Positions 8,402 to 17,465 of a stretch of 64,000 nucleotides of DNA are shown here, one piece after another (positions within the stretch are counted from its first letter, which is position 1; each line of letters opens with the position of its first letter). Position numbers and translations under genes: made by a program. The notes under the pieces are model-generated. The model was given only the letters and a program-made list of their open reading frames with translations. It was not told where the DNA came from and made no database searches. Origin of the DNA: Tyzzerella sp. (lineage in GTDB: Bacteria; Bacillota; Clostridia; Lachnospirales; Anaerotignaceae); NCBI GenBank assembly GCA_019415525.1, contig DXZA01000057.1, positions 130,913 to 194,912 on the forward strand, given 5' to 3'.

Positions 8402-8431
8402 TTGAATATTTTTATACTTTAGTACTATAAT
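8402..8431 (+). promoter_or_regulatory. Candidate sigma-A promoter of gdhA
   Basis: TTGAAT (8402-8407) and TATAAT (8426-8431) are separated by 18 bases, about 80 bases before the gdhA start codon. Confidence 0.5.
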
Positions 8432-8509
8432 ATACATATAATAAATTTAAAAATAAATTTAATTTATTATATAACTCTTAATTAAAATTAATAGAACGGG
8501 GGAAGTCAA

Positions 8510-9841
8510 ATGTCATACATTGATAACGTATTATCAGGCGTAATCGCTAGAAATCCAGCTCAGCCGGAATTTATACAGGCAGTTGATGAAGTTTTAAATT
8601 CATTAAGACCTGTTATTGATGCAAATCCTAAATATCAGGATTTAAACCTTATTGAAAGAATAGTTGAACCAGAAAGACAGATTATTTTCCGTGTACCTTG
8701 GGTAGATGATAATGGTAAAGTTCAGGTAAACAGAGGATACCGTGTACAGTTTAATAGTGCTATTGGACCATACAAAGGCGGTCTTCGTTTCCATCCATCA
8801 GTAAACCTTGGTATTATCAAATTCCTTGGATTTGAGCAGATTTTTAAAAACTCACTTACAGGTCTTCCAATCGGAGGCGGTAAAGGTGGTTCTGACTTTG
8901 ACCCTAAAGGAAAAAGTGATAGAGAAGTTATGGCATTCTGTCAGAGCTTTATGACAGAACTTTGCAAATATATTGGTGCTGATGTTGACGTTCCTGCTGG
9001 AGATATCGGTGTAGGCGGACGTGAAATTGGTTTCCTTTATGGACAGTATAAGAGAATAACAGGACTTTATGAAGGAGTTCTTACAGGTAAAGGTCTTACA
9101 TATGGTGGTTCTCTTGCTCGTACAGAAGCTACAGGTTTCGGTCTTATCTACATTGTAGAAGAAATGCTTAAAAATGCAGGCAACAGCCTTGAAGGAAAAA
9201 CAGTTACTATTTCAGGTTCTGGTAACGTTGCTTTATATGCTTGTAAAAAAGCTCAGGAAAAAGGTGCTAAAGTTGTTACACTTTCTGACTCTAACGGTTG
9301 GATTTATGACAAAAACGGTATCGATTTCGAAGCTGCAAGAGAAATCAAAGAAGTTAAGAGAGGTCGTATTAAAGAATACCTTGAATATCACAAAGATGCT
9401 GAATACCATGAAGGAAAAGGTGTTTGGACAGTACCTTGTGATGTTGCTCTTCCATGTGCTACACAGAACGAACTTAACGAAGAAGATGCAAAAACTCTCG
9501 TTAAAAATGGTTGTATAGCTGTTGGTGAAGGTGCTAACATGCCTTCTACAAAAGAAGCTATTGATGTATTCCTTGCTAGCAAGATACTTTTTGCTCCTGC
9601 AAAAGCTGCTAATGCTGGTGGTGTTGCTACTTCAGCTCTTGAAATGAGCCAGAACAGCCAGAGACTTTCATGGACATTTGAAGAAGTAGATGCAAAACTT
9701 AATGGAATTATGGTTAATATCTACAAAGAAATGGCAGATGCTGCTAAAGAATTCGGTATGGAAAACAACTTTGTTGCTGGTGCTAATATTGCTGGTTTCC
9801 GTAAAGTTGCAGATGCTATGCTTGCACAGGGAATTGTTTAA
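8510..9841 (+). CDS. gdhA: NADP-type hexameric glutamate dehydrogenase
   Basis: Catalyses reversible reductive amination of 2-oxoglutarate with ammonium to glutamate, in the cytoplasm. The 443-residue length and the motifs GPYKGGLRFHPSVN, PIGGGKGGSDFDPKGKSD (substrate-site lysine) and VDVPAGDIGVGGREIGF are those of the 50-kDa hexameric class. A Rossmann dinucleotide site follows at about residue 230 (ISGSGNVALYA). Codon choice is noticeably more C-rich (TTC, GGC, AAC) than in neighbouring genes, which fits a highly expressed protein. ATG follows CGGGGGAA. It stands alone between its promoter and a terminator. Cofactor preference is inferred from class. Confidence 0.96.
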   Translation: MSYIDNVLSGVIARNPAQPEFIQAVDEVLNSLRPVIDANPKYQDLNLIERIVEPERQIIFRVPWVDDNGKVQVNRGYRVQFNSAIGPYKGGLRFHPSVNLGIIKFLGFEQIFKNSLTGLPIGGGKGGSDFDPKGKSDREVMAFCQSFMTELCKYIGADVDVPAGDIGVGGREIGFLYGQYKRITGLYEGVLTGKGLTYGGSLARTEATGFGLIYIVEEMLKNAGNSLEGKTVTISGSGNVALYACKKAQEKGAKVVTLSDSNGWIYDKNGIDFEAAREIKEVKRGRIKEYLEYHKDAEYHEGKGVWTVPCDVALPCATQNELNEEDAKTLVKNGCIAVGEGANMPSTKEAIDVFLASKILFAPAKAANAGGVATSALEMSQNSQRLSWTFEEVDAKLNGIMVNIYKEMADAAKEFGMENNFVAGANIAGFRKVADAMLAQGIV

Positions 9842-9870
9842 TTCAATATATATTTTTACAAAAGAAAAAC

Positions 9871-9900
9871 AAAGACCTCTTTTTAAAGAGGTCTTTTTAA
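9871..9900 (+). terminator. Intrinsic terminator of gdhA
   Basis: Stem AAAGACCTCTTT (9871-9882) pairs with AAAGAGGTCTTT (9885-9896) and is followed by T residues. Confidence 0.88.
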
Positions 9901-9903
9901 GTT

Positions 9904-9934
9904 AAAAAAATAAGACCTCTAAAAATAGAGGTCT
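9904..9934 (-). terminator. Intrinsic terminator of the glyoxalase-like gene
   Basis: Stem AGACCTCTA (9913-9921) pairs with TAGAGGTCT (9926-9934). On the minus strand it is followed by a T-run (the A-run at 9904-9910). Its arms repeat the AGACCTCT core of the neighbouring gdhA terminator. Confidence 0.82.
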
Positions 9935-9944
9935 ATATTATTTA

Positions 9945-10313
9945 TTATTTTGCTGGAACTACTTCAATCCAATAGTTATCAGGGTCATTTATGAAATATA
10001 TTCCCATTGATTCATTATTAAAGCATACACAGCCCATTTCTGAATGTTTTTTGAATGCAGCTTCATAGTCATCTGTGACAAATGCAAGATGAAATTCGTT
10101 TTCTCCAAGATTATAAGGTTCTTTTCTATCTCTAAGCCATGTAAGTTCTAATGAAAAATCGCTTTTTCCATCACCCATATATACAAGTATAAAACTTCCG
10201 TCAGCTGCTTCTTTTCTTCTTACTTCCTTAAGTCCTAATGCTTCCTCATAAAATTTTATGCTTTTTTCAAGGTCAAGTACATTATAGTTATAGTGATTAA
10301 ATTTAAATTCCAT
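9945..10313 (-). CDS. Glyoxalase I-like VOC family protein
   Basis: A 122-residue metalloprotein of the vicinal oxygen chelate superfamily, closest in form to lactoylglutathione lyase (GloA). Both beta-alpha-beta-beta-beta modules are visible. The four metal ligands expected for glyoxalase I are His7 (FNHYN), Glu56 (SLELTW), His75 (EFHLAF) and Glu117 (WIEVVP). Glyoxalase I converts the thiol hemiacetal of methylglyoxal to a 2-hydroxyacyl thiol; Clostridia usually lack glutathione, so the thiol partner is uncertain. ATG follows GGGGAGGT. It is downstream of, and codirectional with, the metal-tail gene, 88 bases away. Confidence 0.87.
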   Translation of the reverse strand: MEFKFNHYNYNVLDLEKSIKFYEEALGLKEVRRKEAADGSFILVYMGDGKSDFSLELTWLRDRKEPYNLGENEFHLAFVTDDYEAAFKKHSEMGCVCFNNESMGIYFINDPDNYWIEVVPAK

Positions 10314-10401
10314 TTTTGTTACCTCCCCATTTTTTAAATGATATATTATATTATAAACATTATAACATCAAAAAATATAATTATAATATAAGTTTTTATA
10401 A

Positions 10402-11979
10402 TTATTTGTTATCATGATGATGTCCACAGTCACAATCATGATGATGGTCATGACCACAACTGCAATCATGGTGGTGATGATGGTCGTGTCCACAGCTACA
10501 ATCATGGTGGTGATGATAGTCCATAAGTCCCCAGTCCTCATCTTTTTCTTCTTCTGTTCTGTAATCATATCCATTATCAGTAAATACCATGCCGGCTTTA
10601 TCCACCATAAGAACTTTATGTTCAAAATCTGGAGCATCTTCCATAGCATTTTTAATTAAAGATATTGCTTCTTCAACAGTAAAAGCAGGTGGAAGTGATG
10701 AAAGAAGAAGTTGCATTGAAAGTTTTCTTATTTTTGAAGGAAGTTTTCCAAAATATTCTCTCATAACATCTATAAATTCATCAAAAACTTTACTTTTAAA
10801 TTCAACTGATGCAGGAGGAAGATTTGTATCTATATTAAAGTTGAATATTTCATCGTTAATATCTCCATAGTACATACTTCTAACAAAACTGTCACTCATA
10901 ATACTTTTTGCTGTTTCATCAGAAAGATTTTCAAAAGAACCTACTTTTTCTATTATTTCAAGTTCTTCTTTACTAAGAGCATTTGCTTTATCTATAATTG
11001 GTTCAAAAGCGACTTCAAGTCTTTCGTTTAATGTATCTGTAAACGCTAAGGCTGTTTCAGCATCAGTTTCTCCAGTAAGTATTTCACATACAGAATGATA
11101 AAGGTCACTATATTCAAAATCGTTTTCTGTAAGCTCTTCAAATGTATAAGCAGTATAGAAAAGTATTATAAGTGAATTTATATCATTAAACATCTGTGCG
11201 AAATAGTCTTCAATTTTATTAAGTGTATCAAATACAGAATTGAAATCTGTATATTCTTCATCAAGTTCAGGGTCACTTAAGTTTTCAGGAATAATGTTTT
11301 TCTTTTCACTTAACCATTCTGCAAGCTCTGGAAAATATTTTCCGTAGTTTTCTTGTTTTTCAGGTGCACAAGCAGATTCTATTGTTTTAAGTGCATTTTT
11401 AATAGATTCTTCTGATTCCCCACCAAAAGCTATATTAAGTGATTGTTTTATAATATCAAAATATTTTTGACGTGCTATTTTTAATGGAATACATTTTAAA
11501 AGTTGTCCCATAAAGTTTTTTTGCTGAACAGGATTTTCTGCTGTTGTAAGAAATTCTATACAATCATTATAGAACATATCAAATTCAATTTTTTTATCTG
11601 ATACGTTTTCTTCTCTATATTTTCTTATAGCAACTTCATCTGTTACAGGTGCAGAATAAATTCCCCAAGATGCAAAATATCTGTAAATATTTTCATATAT
11701 ATTTACAATAGATTTTTTAATATCAAAGCAATCTTCAAGAGAAGCTTTTATAAGTTCTTTATCTCCATTTAAAATATCTTCAAGTTTAACAATATAATGT
11801 TTTATTGCTTCTTTAATTTCTTTTATGTCTGAGTGTATTTCATAAGGTATTTCGTTTTCATCTCTTTCAATATCTTCAATAGCACTCATAAGTATAAGAA
11901 GAAGGCTTCCCACTGCCTCATTATATACATAATTGGCAGATATTTTTTTAAGTTTTTCTTCTGTTTTTATATCAACCAT
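10402..11979 (-). CDS. Uncharacterised protein with His/Cys-rich metal-binding tail
   Basis: A 525-residue acidic, mostly helical, soluble protein that I cannot place in a family. Residues 1-480 are rich in Glu, Asp, Ile and Lys with no transmembrane segment. The last 38 residues (about 488-525) are an extreme metal-binding tail in which the unit DCSCGHD or DCDCGH, followed by runs of three to five histidines, occurs three times. Such tails bind Ni, Zn, Cu or Co in metallochaperones and storage proteins; binding here is inferred from composition. ATG follows AAAGGAG on the minus strand. It is divergent from the cobalamin operon with only 104 bases between the start codons, so a cobalt link is possible but unproven. 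Confidence 0.82.
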   Translation of the reverse strand: MVDIKTEEKLKKISANYVYNEAVGSLLLILMSAIEDIERDENEIPYEIHSDIKEIKEAIKHYIVKLEDILNGDKELIKASLEDCFDIKKSIVNIYENIYRYFASWGIYSAPVTDEVAIRKYREENVSDKKIEFDMFYNDCIEFLTTAENPVQQKNFMGQLLKCIPLKIARQKYFDIIKQSLNIAFGGESEESIKNALKTIESACAPEKQENYGKYFPELAEWLSEKKNIIPENLSDPELDEEYTDFNSVFDTLNKIEDYFAQMFNDINSLIILFYTAYTFEELTENDFEYSDLYHSVCEILTGETDAETALAFTDTLNERLEVAFEPIIDKANALSKEELEIIEKVGSFENLSDETAKSIMSDSFVRSMYYGDINDEIFNFNIDTNLPPASVEFKSKVFDEFIDVMREYFGKLPSKIRKLSMQLLLSSLPPAFTVEEAISLIKNAMEDAPDFEHKVLMVDKAGMVFTDNGYDYRTEEEKDEDWGLMDYHHHHDCSCGHDHHHHHDCSCGHDHHHDCDCGHHHDNK

Positions 11980-12083
11980 TTATAGTTAATCTCCTTTCAA
12001 AAAATTTGTTTTTTAGATTACAATATATTATAATTCAATATGAATTTAATAACAATATAAAGAATATAAATCGGAGAATACAT

Positions 12084-13565
12084 ATGAAAAATAAAAGTAT
12101 AATGCTTCAAGGGACTGCATCAAATGTAGGGAAAAGCCTTCTTTGTACTGCTCTTTGCAGAATATTTACAGAAGACGGATATAATGTCAATCCCTTTAAA
12201 TCACAAAATATGTCCCTTAATTCTTATATAACAGCAGAAGGTGGAGAAATGGGCAGGGCACAGGTGGCACAGGCTGAGGCTTGTTATAAGCTTCCTCATA
12301 CTGATATGAACCCTATACTTTTAAAACCTTCAACAGATAAAAAATCACAAATTATATTAAATGGAAAAGTTTTCGGAAATATGAAAGCTATGGAATATTT
12401 TAAATTTAAACCAAATTTAAAGCCTGAAATAGAAAAAACATATAAAAGACTTAGTGATAGAAGTGATATTGTGGTTTTGGAGGGAGCAGGAAGCCCTGCC
12501 GAAATTAATCTTAAAGAAAATGATATTGTAAATATGGGTATGGCTGAAATTGCTAATGCCCCTGTAATACTTGTTGGAGATATAGACAAAGGTGGAGTTT
12601 TTGCATCTCTTGCAGGTACAATAATGCTTCTTACAGAAGAAGAGAGAAAAAGAGTAAAAGGAATAATAATAAATAAATTTAGAGGAGATGTTTCTCTTTT
12701 AAAATCAGGTCTTGTTCAGATTGAAGAAATAACAGGTGTTCCGGTTTTAGGTGTTGTACCTATGGTTGATGTGGATATAGAAGATGAAGATAGTGAAGCT
12801 GATTTTCTTAAATATTCAAAAAATAAAACAGGCAATATTGATATTGCAGTAATAAAATTACCATACATTTCTAATTTTACTGATATAAATGCTCTTGCAC
12901 TTGAAAAAAATGTGAATATAAGATTTGTAGATAACTATGAAGAACTTGAAAATCCTGATATAATAATACTTCCTGGTACAAAAAGTACTATAAATGCTGT
13001 TAAGTTTTTAAAAGATAAAAATCTTTTTAATGGGATAAAAGAAGCATATGAAAAAGGTACATTTGTATTTGGAATATGTGGTGGTTATCAGCTTATGGGT
13101 AAAGCTATGTATGATGAGTACTCAGCCGAAAGTGAAGAAAAATTTGCTGAAGGTCTTGGAATACTTGATATTGAAACATATTTTGAAAAAGAAAAAACAA
13201 CAGTACTTTCAAATGGTATAGAAAATATTTTTAGTGATCCTGTTAAGGGATATGAAATACATATGGGTACAGAAAAAAAAGGTACTGATGTAAAAAGTTT
13301 TATAAAATTTGAAAATGGTTCTGATGGTGCTATAAGTGAAAATGGTAGAGCTATGGGAACGTATTTCCATGGTATTTTTGATAATGGAAAATTTACAAGA
13401 AAATTTGTAAATATGGTTCGTAGAGAAAAGGGTGTTGAGGAATATAATGGAGATATTGTGAATTTCTCAGACTATAAAGAAAGTCAGTATAATAAACTTG
13501 CTAAAATAGTAAGGGAAAGCATTGATATGGAAAAAATATATAGTATAGTGAGGGAAGGAATTTGA
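12084..13565 (+). CDS. cbiP: Adenosylcobyric acid synthase CbiP
   Basis: Glutamine-dependent amidation of the b, d, e and g side chains of adenosylcobyrinic acid a,c-diamide to adenosylcobyric acid. Residues 1-230 form the ATP-dependent synthetase part, with MLQGTASNVGKSLLCTAL (P-loop), MNPILLKPS, VVLEGAGSPAEINL and GDIDKGGVFAS. Residues 250-450 form the triad amidotransferase domain, with the nucleophile in FGICGGYQLMG and the histidine in GTYFHGIFDN. At 493 residues it is full length. I start at the ATG at 12084 behind CGGAGA; an upstream in-frame extension has no ribosome binding site. It is the first gene of the operon. No cobalamin riboswitch fits in the 104-base divergent gap. Confidence 0.95.
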   Translation: MKNKSIMLQGTASNVGKSLLCTALCRIFTEDGYNVNPFKSQNMSLNSYITAEGGEMGRAQVAQAEACYKLPHTDMNPILLKPSTDKKSQIILNGKVFGNMKAMEYFKFKPNLKPEIEKTYKRLSDRSDIVVLEGAGSPAEINLKENDIVNMGMAEIANAPVILVGDIDKGGVFASLAGTIMLLTEEERKRVKGIIINKFRGDVSLLKSGLVQIEEITGVPVLGVVPMVDVDIEDEDSEADFLKYSKNKTGNIDIAVIKLPYISNFTDINALALEKNVNIRFVDNYEELENPDIIILPGTKSTINAVKFLKDKNLFNGIKEAYEKGTFVFGICGGYQLMGKAMYDEYSAESEEKFAEGLGILDIETYFEKEKTTVLSNGIENIFSDPVKGYEIHMGTEKKGTDVKSFIKFENGSDGAISENGRAMGTYFHGIFDNGKFTRKFVNMVRREKGVEEYNGDIVNFSDYKESQYNKLAKIVRESIDMEKIYSIVREGI

Positions 13566-14512
13566 TAAAAATAATAATTGCCCTTGTAATTGATTATATT
13601 TTTGGTGACCCTTATAATTATCCTCACCCTGTAAAGTATATGGGAAAGCTTATATCATTTCTTGATAAAAATATGAGAAGATTTTTTAAAACACCTAAAA
13701 TGCTTAAATTTGCAGGTTTTTTGACAGTTATAATAATAGTTTCTGTATCATTTTTTATAACATATTTTGTTATATACAGTCTAAAAAAAATAAATCCTAT
13801 ATTAGGATATATAGCAGAAATAATAATAATGTGGAACTGTATAGCCTTAAGATGTCTTGATACTGAAGTTATGAAAATATACAATTCTTTAAAAGAAAGA
13901 AATATTGAAAAAGCTAGAAAGCAAATATCATATCTTGTAAGCAGAGATACAGAAAGTCTTGATGAAAAAGGTATTGTAAAAGCAACTGTTGAAACAGCAA
14001 CAGAAAATATAACAGACGGAATTATATCACCTATATTTTATATGATTATAGGTGGTGCACCTTTAGGAATAGCATATAAAGCTATAAATACTATTGATTC
14101 AATGATAGGATATAAAAATGAAAAGTATATTGATTTTGGATTTTTTGGTGCAAAACTTGATGATGTTGTAAATTTTATACCAGCAAGATTAACTGGTGTT
14201 GCTATGGTTATATTTGCTTTTATTACAGGTAAAGATTATAAAAACGGTTATCGTATAATGATGAGAGACCACAATAAAAGTAAAAGTCCCAATGCCGGTT
14301 GGACAGAAAGTGTTGTTGCTGGAGTTCTTGGTATAGAACTTTCAGGGCCTACTGTATATTTTGGTAAAGTCGTTAACAAAGATACAATAGGTGATAATGT
14401 AAATGATATAAACTATGAACATATAAAAACAACAACTGATTTTATGTATGGTGCAACATTAATTGTACTTTTTATAGGAGTAGTTGTGTTTTTAATTAAA
14501 GGAATGATTTGA
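13562..14512 (+). CDS. cbiB: Adenosylcobinamide-phosphate synthase CbiB
   Basis: Integral membrane enzyme that joins aminopropanol phosphate (made by CobD) to adenosylcobyric acid. The 316-residue protein has several membrane segments (about 45-70, 75-95, 150-170, 210-230 and 295-315). It carries the family motifs DYIFGDPYNYPHPVKYMGKLI-like at the N-terminus, SRDTESLDE, TENITDGIISPIFY and NAGWTESVVAGVLGIEL. The start is TTG overlapping the cbiP stop by four bases, which indicates translational coupling. Its position beside cbiP and cobD fits the pathway order. Confidence 0.93.
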   Translation: MIKIIIALVIDYIFGDPYNYPHPVKYMGKLISFLDKNMRRFFKTPKMLKFAGFLTVIIIVSVSFFITYFVIYSLKKINPILGYIAEIIIMWNCIALRCLDTEVMKIYNSLKERNIEKARKQISYLVSRDTESLDEKGIVKATVETATENITDGIISPIFYMIIGGAPLGIAYKAINTIDSMIGYKNEKYIDFGFFGAKLDDVVNFIPARLTGVAMVIFAFITGKDYKNGYRIMMRDHNKSKSPNAGWTESVVAGVLGIELSGPTVYFGKVVNKDTIGDNVNDINYEHIKTTTDFMYGATLIVLFIGVVVFLIKGMI

Positions 14513-14513
14513 T

Positions 14514-15566
14514 ATGAATTTTCATGGCGGAAATATATATGAATATGATAATGATATTATAGATTTCAGTTCAAATATAAATCCACTTGGAGTATCTGAA
14601 AAACTTAAAAATGCTATTATGGAAAGAATAGATGAGGTTTCAAGATACCCAGATATAAATTATCGTAAACTTAAAAATAATATTGCAAAATATATAAATA
14701 CTGATGAAAATATGATTACAGTAGGAAATGGTGCTGTTGATATTATTTATAGAGCTATTGAAAATTTACCTATGGATAATGTAGTAATTATGGCACCTGC
14801 ATTTTCTGAATATAGAAAAGCTGCCCAGTTATCAGGAAAAAGATTTTTTGAAATACCGTCATTTAATTTTGAAAAAAATATATTTGATATGAGCTTTTTT
14901 GACAGTAAAATCCACAGTAATTCTATTATAATAATTTGTAACCCTAATAATCCAACAGGTGTTGCTATTGATAAACAGTCTTTGACAGAATTTTTAAAAC
15001 ATATTAAAGATAAAGGTTGTTTTATGATTATTGATGAAGCTTTTATGGAGTTTACTTTTAATGAATATAAATTTTCAATGATAGATATGTGCAAAGAGTT
15101 TGAAAATTTAATTATTATTCGTGCTGTAACAAAGTTTTTTGGATTACCAGGTATACGTCTTGGATATGGAATTTCAAGTAATAAAATATTAAATGAGTAT
15201 ATGGAAAACGCATCAAAGCCTTGGGATATAAATACATTTGCTGTTATTGCATCTGATGTCATTTTTGATGATTATGAATATATTGAAAAATCAAAAGTTT
15301 GGATTAAAGAAGAAACTGATTTTATGTATGAAAATATATCTAAAATAGAAGGATTTTTTCCATACAAAACAAACTGTAATTTTATGCTTATAAAATTAAA
15401 TGAAAATTCAGAAAATATTGAAAAGGCACTTCTTAAATATAATATATTAATAAGAAGACCGGAAGGGTTTACCGGACTTTCTAAAAATTTTATTCGTGTT
15501 GCAATAAAAGATAGAGAAAGTAATGTTAAACTTATAAATGCATTAAGGAGTGAGTTTTGTGGATAG
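14514..15566 (+). CDS. cobD: Threonine-phosphate decarboxylase CobD
   Basis: PLP-dependent aminotransferase-fold enzyme that decarboxylates L-threonine phosphate to aminopropanol phosphate for the nucleotide loop linker. The N-terminus MNFHGGNIYEY is the CobD form (HGGN). CNPNNPTG, IIDEAFMEFT and the PLP-lysine region RAVTKFFGLPGIRLGYG follow in the usual order. The 350-residue length is normal. By fold alone it could be a histidinol-phosphate aminotransferase; the HGGN start and the position between cbiB and cobO decide for CobD. It overlaps the cobO start by eight bases. Confidence 0.92.
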   Translation: MNFHGGNIYEYDNDIIDFSSNINPLGVSEKLKNAIMERIDEVSRYPDINYRKLKNNIAKYINTDENMITVGNGAVDIIYRAIENLPMDNVVIMAPAFSEYRKAAQLSGKRFFEIPSFNFEKNIFDMSFFDSKIHSNSIIIICNPNNPTGVAIDKQSLTEFLKHIKDKGCFMIIDEAFMEFTFNEYKFSMIDMCKEFENLIIIRAVTKFFGLPGIRLGYGISSNKILNEYMENASKPWDINTFAVIASDVIFDDYEYIEKSKVWIKEETDFMYENISKIEGFFPYKTNCNFMLIKLNENSENIEKALLKYNILIRRPEGFTGLSKNFIRVAIKDRESNVKLINALRSEFCG

Positions 15567-16092
15567 ACAGGGAAGAATTTTAGTTTTAACAGGTAATGGA
15601 AAAGGCAAAACAACATCTGCTTTAGGTATGGCAATAAGAACTATTGGCTGGGGTGGAAAAGTATGTATACTCCAGTTTTTTAAATCACCAGAATATGAAT
15701 GCGGTGAAAGACTTTTTCTTGAAAAATTAGGCTTAGAAATATGTCCACTTGGAATAGGATTTTCTTGGCAGAAAACAGAGAAAGAACAAAGAGAAGTTCT
15801 AAAAAATGCTTGGGAAAAAGCACTTTTAAAACTTTCTGAAAATTATGATATGGTTATACTTGATGAAATTATAAATGTATTTTCTCAAAAAAATGTAAAA
15901 ACAGATGATATATTTACACCAAAGGAACTTTCAGAAGTTATAAAAAAATATAGTGCAAATAAAGATATAATACTTACAGGTAGAGGTTGTCCTGAAATAC
16001 TTATTGAAACAGCAGACACTGTTACAGAAATGGAAAATATAAAGCATGGATATGAAAAAGGAATAAATGCTTGTAAGGGTATAGAGTATTAG
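15559..16092 (+). CDS. cobO: Cob(I)yrinic acid a,c-diamide adenosyltransferase
   Basis: Transfers the adenosyl group of ATP to the reduced corrinoid cobalt (CobA/CobO/BtuR type). The 177-residue protein opens with RILVLTGNGKGKTTSALG, the inverted P-loop of this family, followed by LQFFKSPEYECGE and MVILDEIINVF. I use the GTG at 15559 because AAGGAG (15545-15550) is properly spaced for it; a GTG at 15550 would overlap the binding site. The gene overlaps the end of cobD and lies nine bases before cbiA. Confidence 0.93.
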   Translation: MDRQGRILVLTGNGKGKTTSALGMAIRTIGWGGKVCILQFFKSPEYECGERLFLEKLGLEICPLGIGFSWQKTEKEQREVLKNAWEKALLKLSENYDMVILDEIINVFSQKNVKTDDIFTPKELSEVIKKYSANKDIILTGRGCPEILIETADTVTEMENIKHGYEKGINACKGIEY

Positions 16093-16100
16093 GAGGAGTT

Positions 16101-17465
16101 ATGAAACCACCAAGATTTGTAATAGCCGGAACAAATAGTGGCTGTGGGAAAACAACTATAACATCTGCACTTATTTCTGCTATTAAAAAAAGGGGGCTTA
16201 AAATACAGCCTTTTAAAATAGGCCCTGATTATATAGATACTATGTTTCATAGTTTTATAGCAGAGTGTGATGGAAGAAATTTAGATTCATTTTTATTTGA
16301 TGAAGAAACTTTAAAATATATATTTGCAAAGAATTGTAGAAAGTCTGATATTGCCATATGTGAAGGTGTAATGGGAATGTATGACGGTATGGGAAAAACT
16401 TCAAAAGGAAGTACATCAGATGTTTCAAAAATAATAAAAGCACCTGTTATTATGGTTGTTAATGCTAAAGGAATGTCTGTTAGTATTGTTCCTATAATAA
16501 AAGGGTTTTTAGATTTTGATAAATATACAGATATTAGAGGGGTTATACTTAATAATGTAAAATCAAAAACACAATATATGTTTCTTAAAAATATAATAGA
16601 GGAGCACATAGATATTGAAGTTCTTGGTTATTTTGAAGAGAATAAAGATGTAAAGTTAGGAAATAGACATCTTGGACTTGTAACAGCAGGTGAAATAGAA
16701 AAACTTGAAGAAAAAATGGATATTCTTGCAGATATGGCAGAGGAAACTGTTAATATAGATAGAATTATTGAAATTGCAAATGATGTACAAGAATTAAAAG
16801 TAAAAAATATTTTACCTGAAGAATTAAAATATAAATTTAATGGAATGAAAATAGGTATAGCATATGATTTTGCTTTTAATTTCTATTATCGTGATAATAT
16901 AGACCTTTTAAATTATATGGGTATAGAAACTGTATTTTTTTCACCTATTAAAGATGAAAAAATCCCTGAAGATGTTCATGGAATTTATGTAGGCGGTGGA
17001 TATCCAGAACTTTTCGCTGTTGAGCTTACAAATAATGTTTCTATGAGAAATTCAATAAAAGAATTTGCTGAAAATGGTGGATATATATATGCTGAGTGTG
17101 GTGGTCTTATATATATGAGTGAAAAAATAATAACATTTGATGGTAATGAATATAGTATGACTGGTGTTTTGGAAGGAAACTGTAAAATGAGTGATAGACT
17201 TCAGCATTTTGGTTATGTATCTGTAAAAAATAAAGAAACAGATAATGTTATAAATGCTCATGAATTCCATTATTCAGTTGAAGAAATAGAAAATGATACA
17301 GCTTTTGAGGTTATAAAAACAAGAGGTTCGAAAGTAACAAAATGGGAAAGTGGATATAAATATAAAAATGTTATTGCATCTTATCCACATATACATTTTT
17401 ATTCAAATATTGATTTTCTAGTTGAATTTTTGGAAAAAGCATATAAGGAGGTTTGTAATGCTTGA
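16101..17465 (+). CDS. cbiA: Cobyrinic acid a,c-diamide synthase CbiA
   Basis: Glutamine- and ATP-dependent amidation of the a and c side chains of cobyrinic acid. Residues 1-190 hold the synthetase domain, with GTNSGCGKTTITSAL (P-loop), FKIGPDYIDTMFH, CEGVMGMYDGMG and NVKSKTQYM. Residues 245-445 hold the amidotransferase domain, with GIYVGGGYPELFA, YAECGGLIYMSE (nucleophile cysteine) and a C-terminal histidine in SYPHIHFYSN. At 454 residues it is full length. ATG follows AGGAGG. The 3' end overlaps cbiC by eight bases. Confidence 0.95.
   Translation: MKPPRFVIAGTNSGCGKTTITSALISAIKKRGLKIQPFKIGPDYIDTMFHSFIAECDGRNLDSFLFDEETLKYIFAKNCRKSDIAICEGVMGMYDGMGKTSKGSTSDVSKIIKAPVIMVVNAKGMSVSIVPIIKGFLDFDKYTDIRGVILNNVKSKTQYMFLKNIIEEHIDIEVLGYFEENKDVKLGNRHLGLVTAGEIEKLEEKMDILADMAEETVNIDRIIEIANDVQELKVKNILPEELKYKFNGMKIGIAYDFAFNFYYRDNIDLLNYMGIETVFFSPIKDEKIPEDVHGIYVGGGYPELFAVELTNNVSMRNSIKEFAENGGYIYAECGGLIYMSEKIITFDGNEYSMTGVLEGNCKMSDRLQHFGYVSVKNKETDNVINAHEFHYSVEEIENDTAFEVIKTRGSKVTKWESGYKYKNVIASYPHIHFYSNIDFLVEFLEKAYKEVCNA

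Noticed and set aside
10414..10659. Met/Thr/Val-repeat frame antisense to the His-rich tail
   Set aside because: It is the complement of the histidine codons of the minus-strand gene and not an independent gene.
14514..15566. Histidinol-phosphate aminotransferase (hisC)
   Set aside because: The fold is shared, but the HGGN N-terminus and the place between cbiB and cobO indicate CobD.
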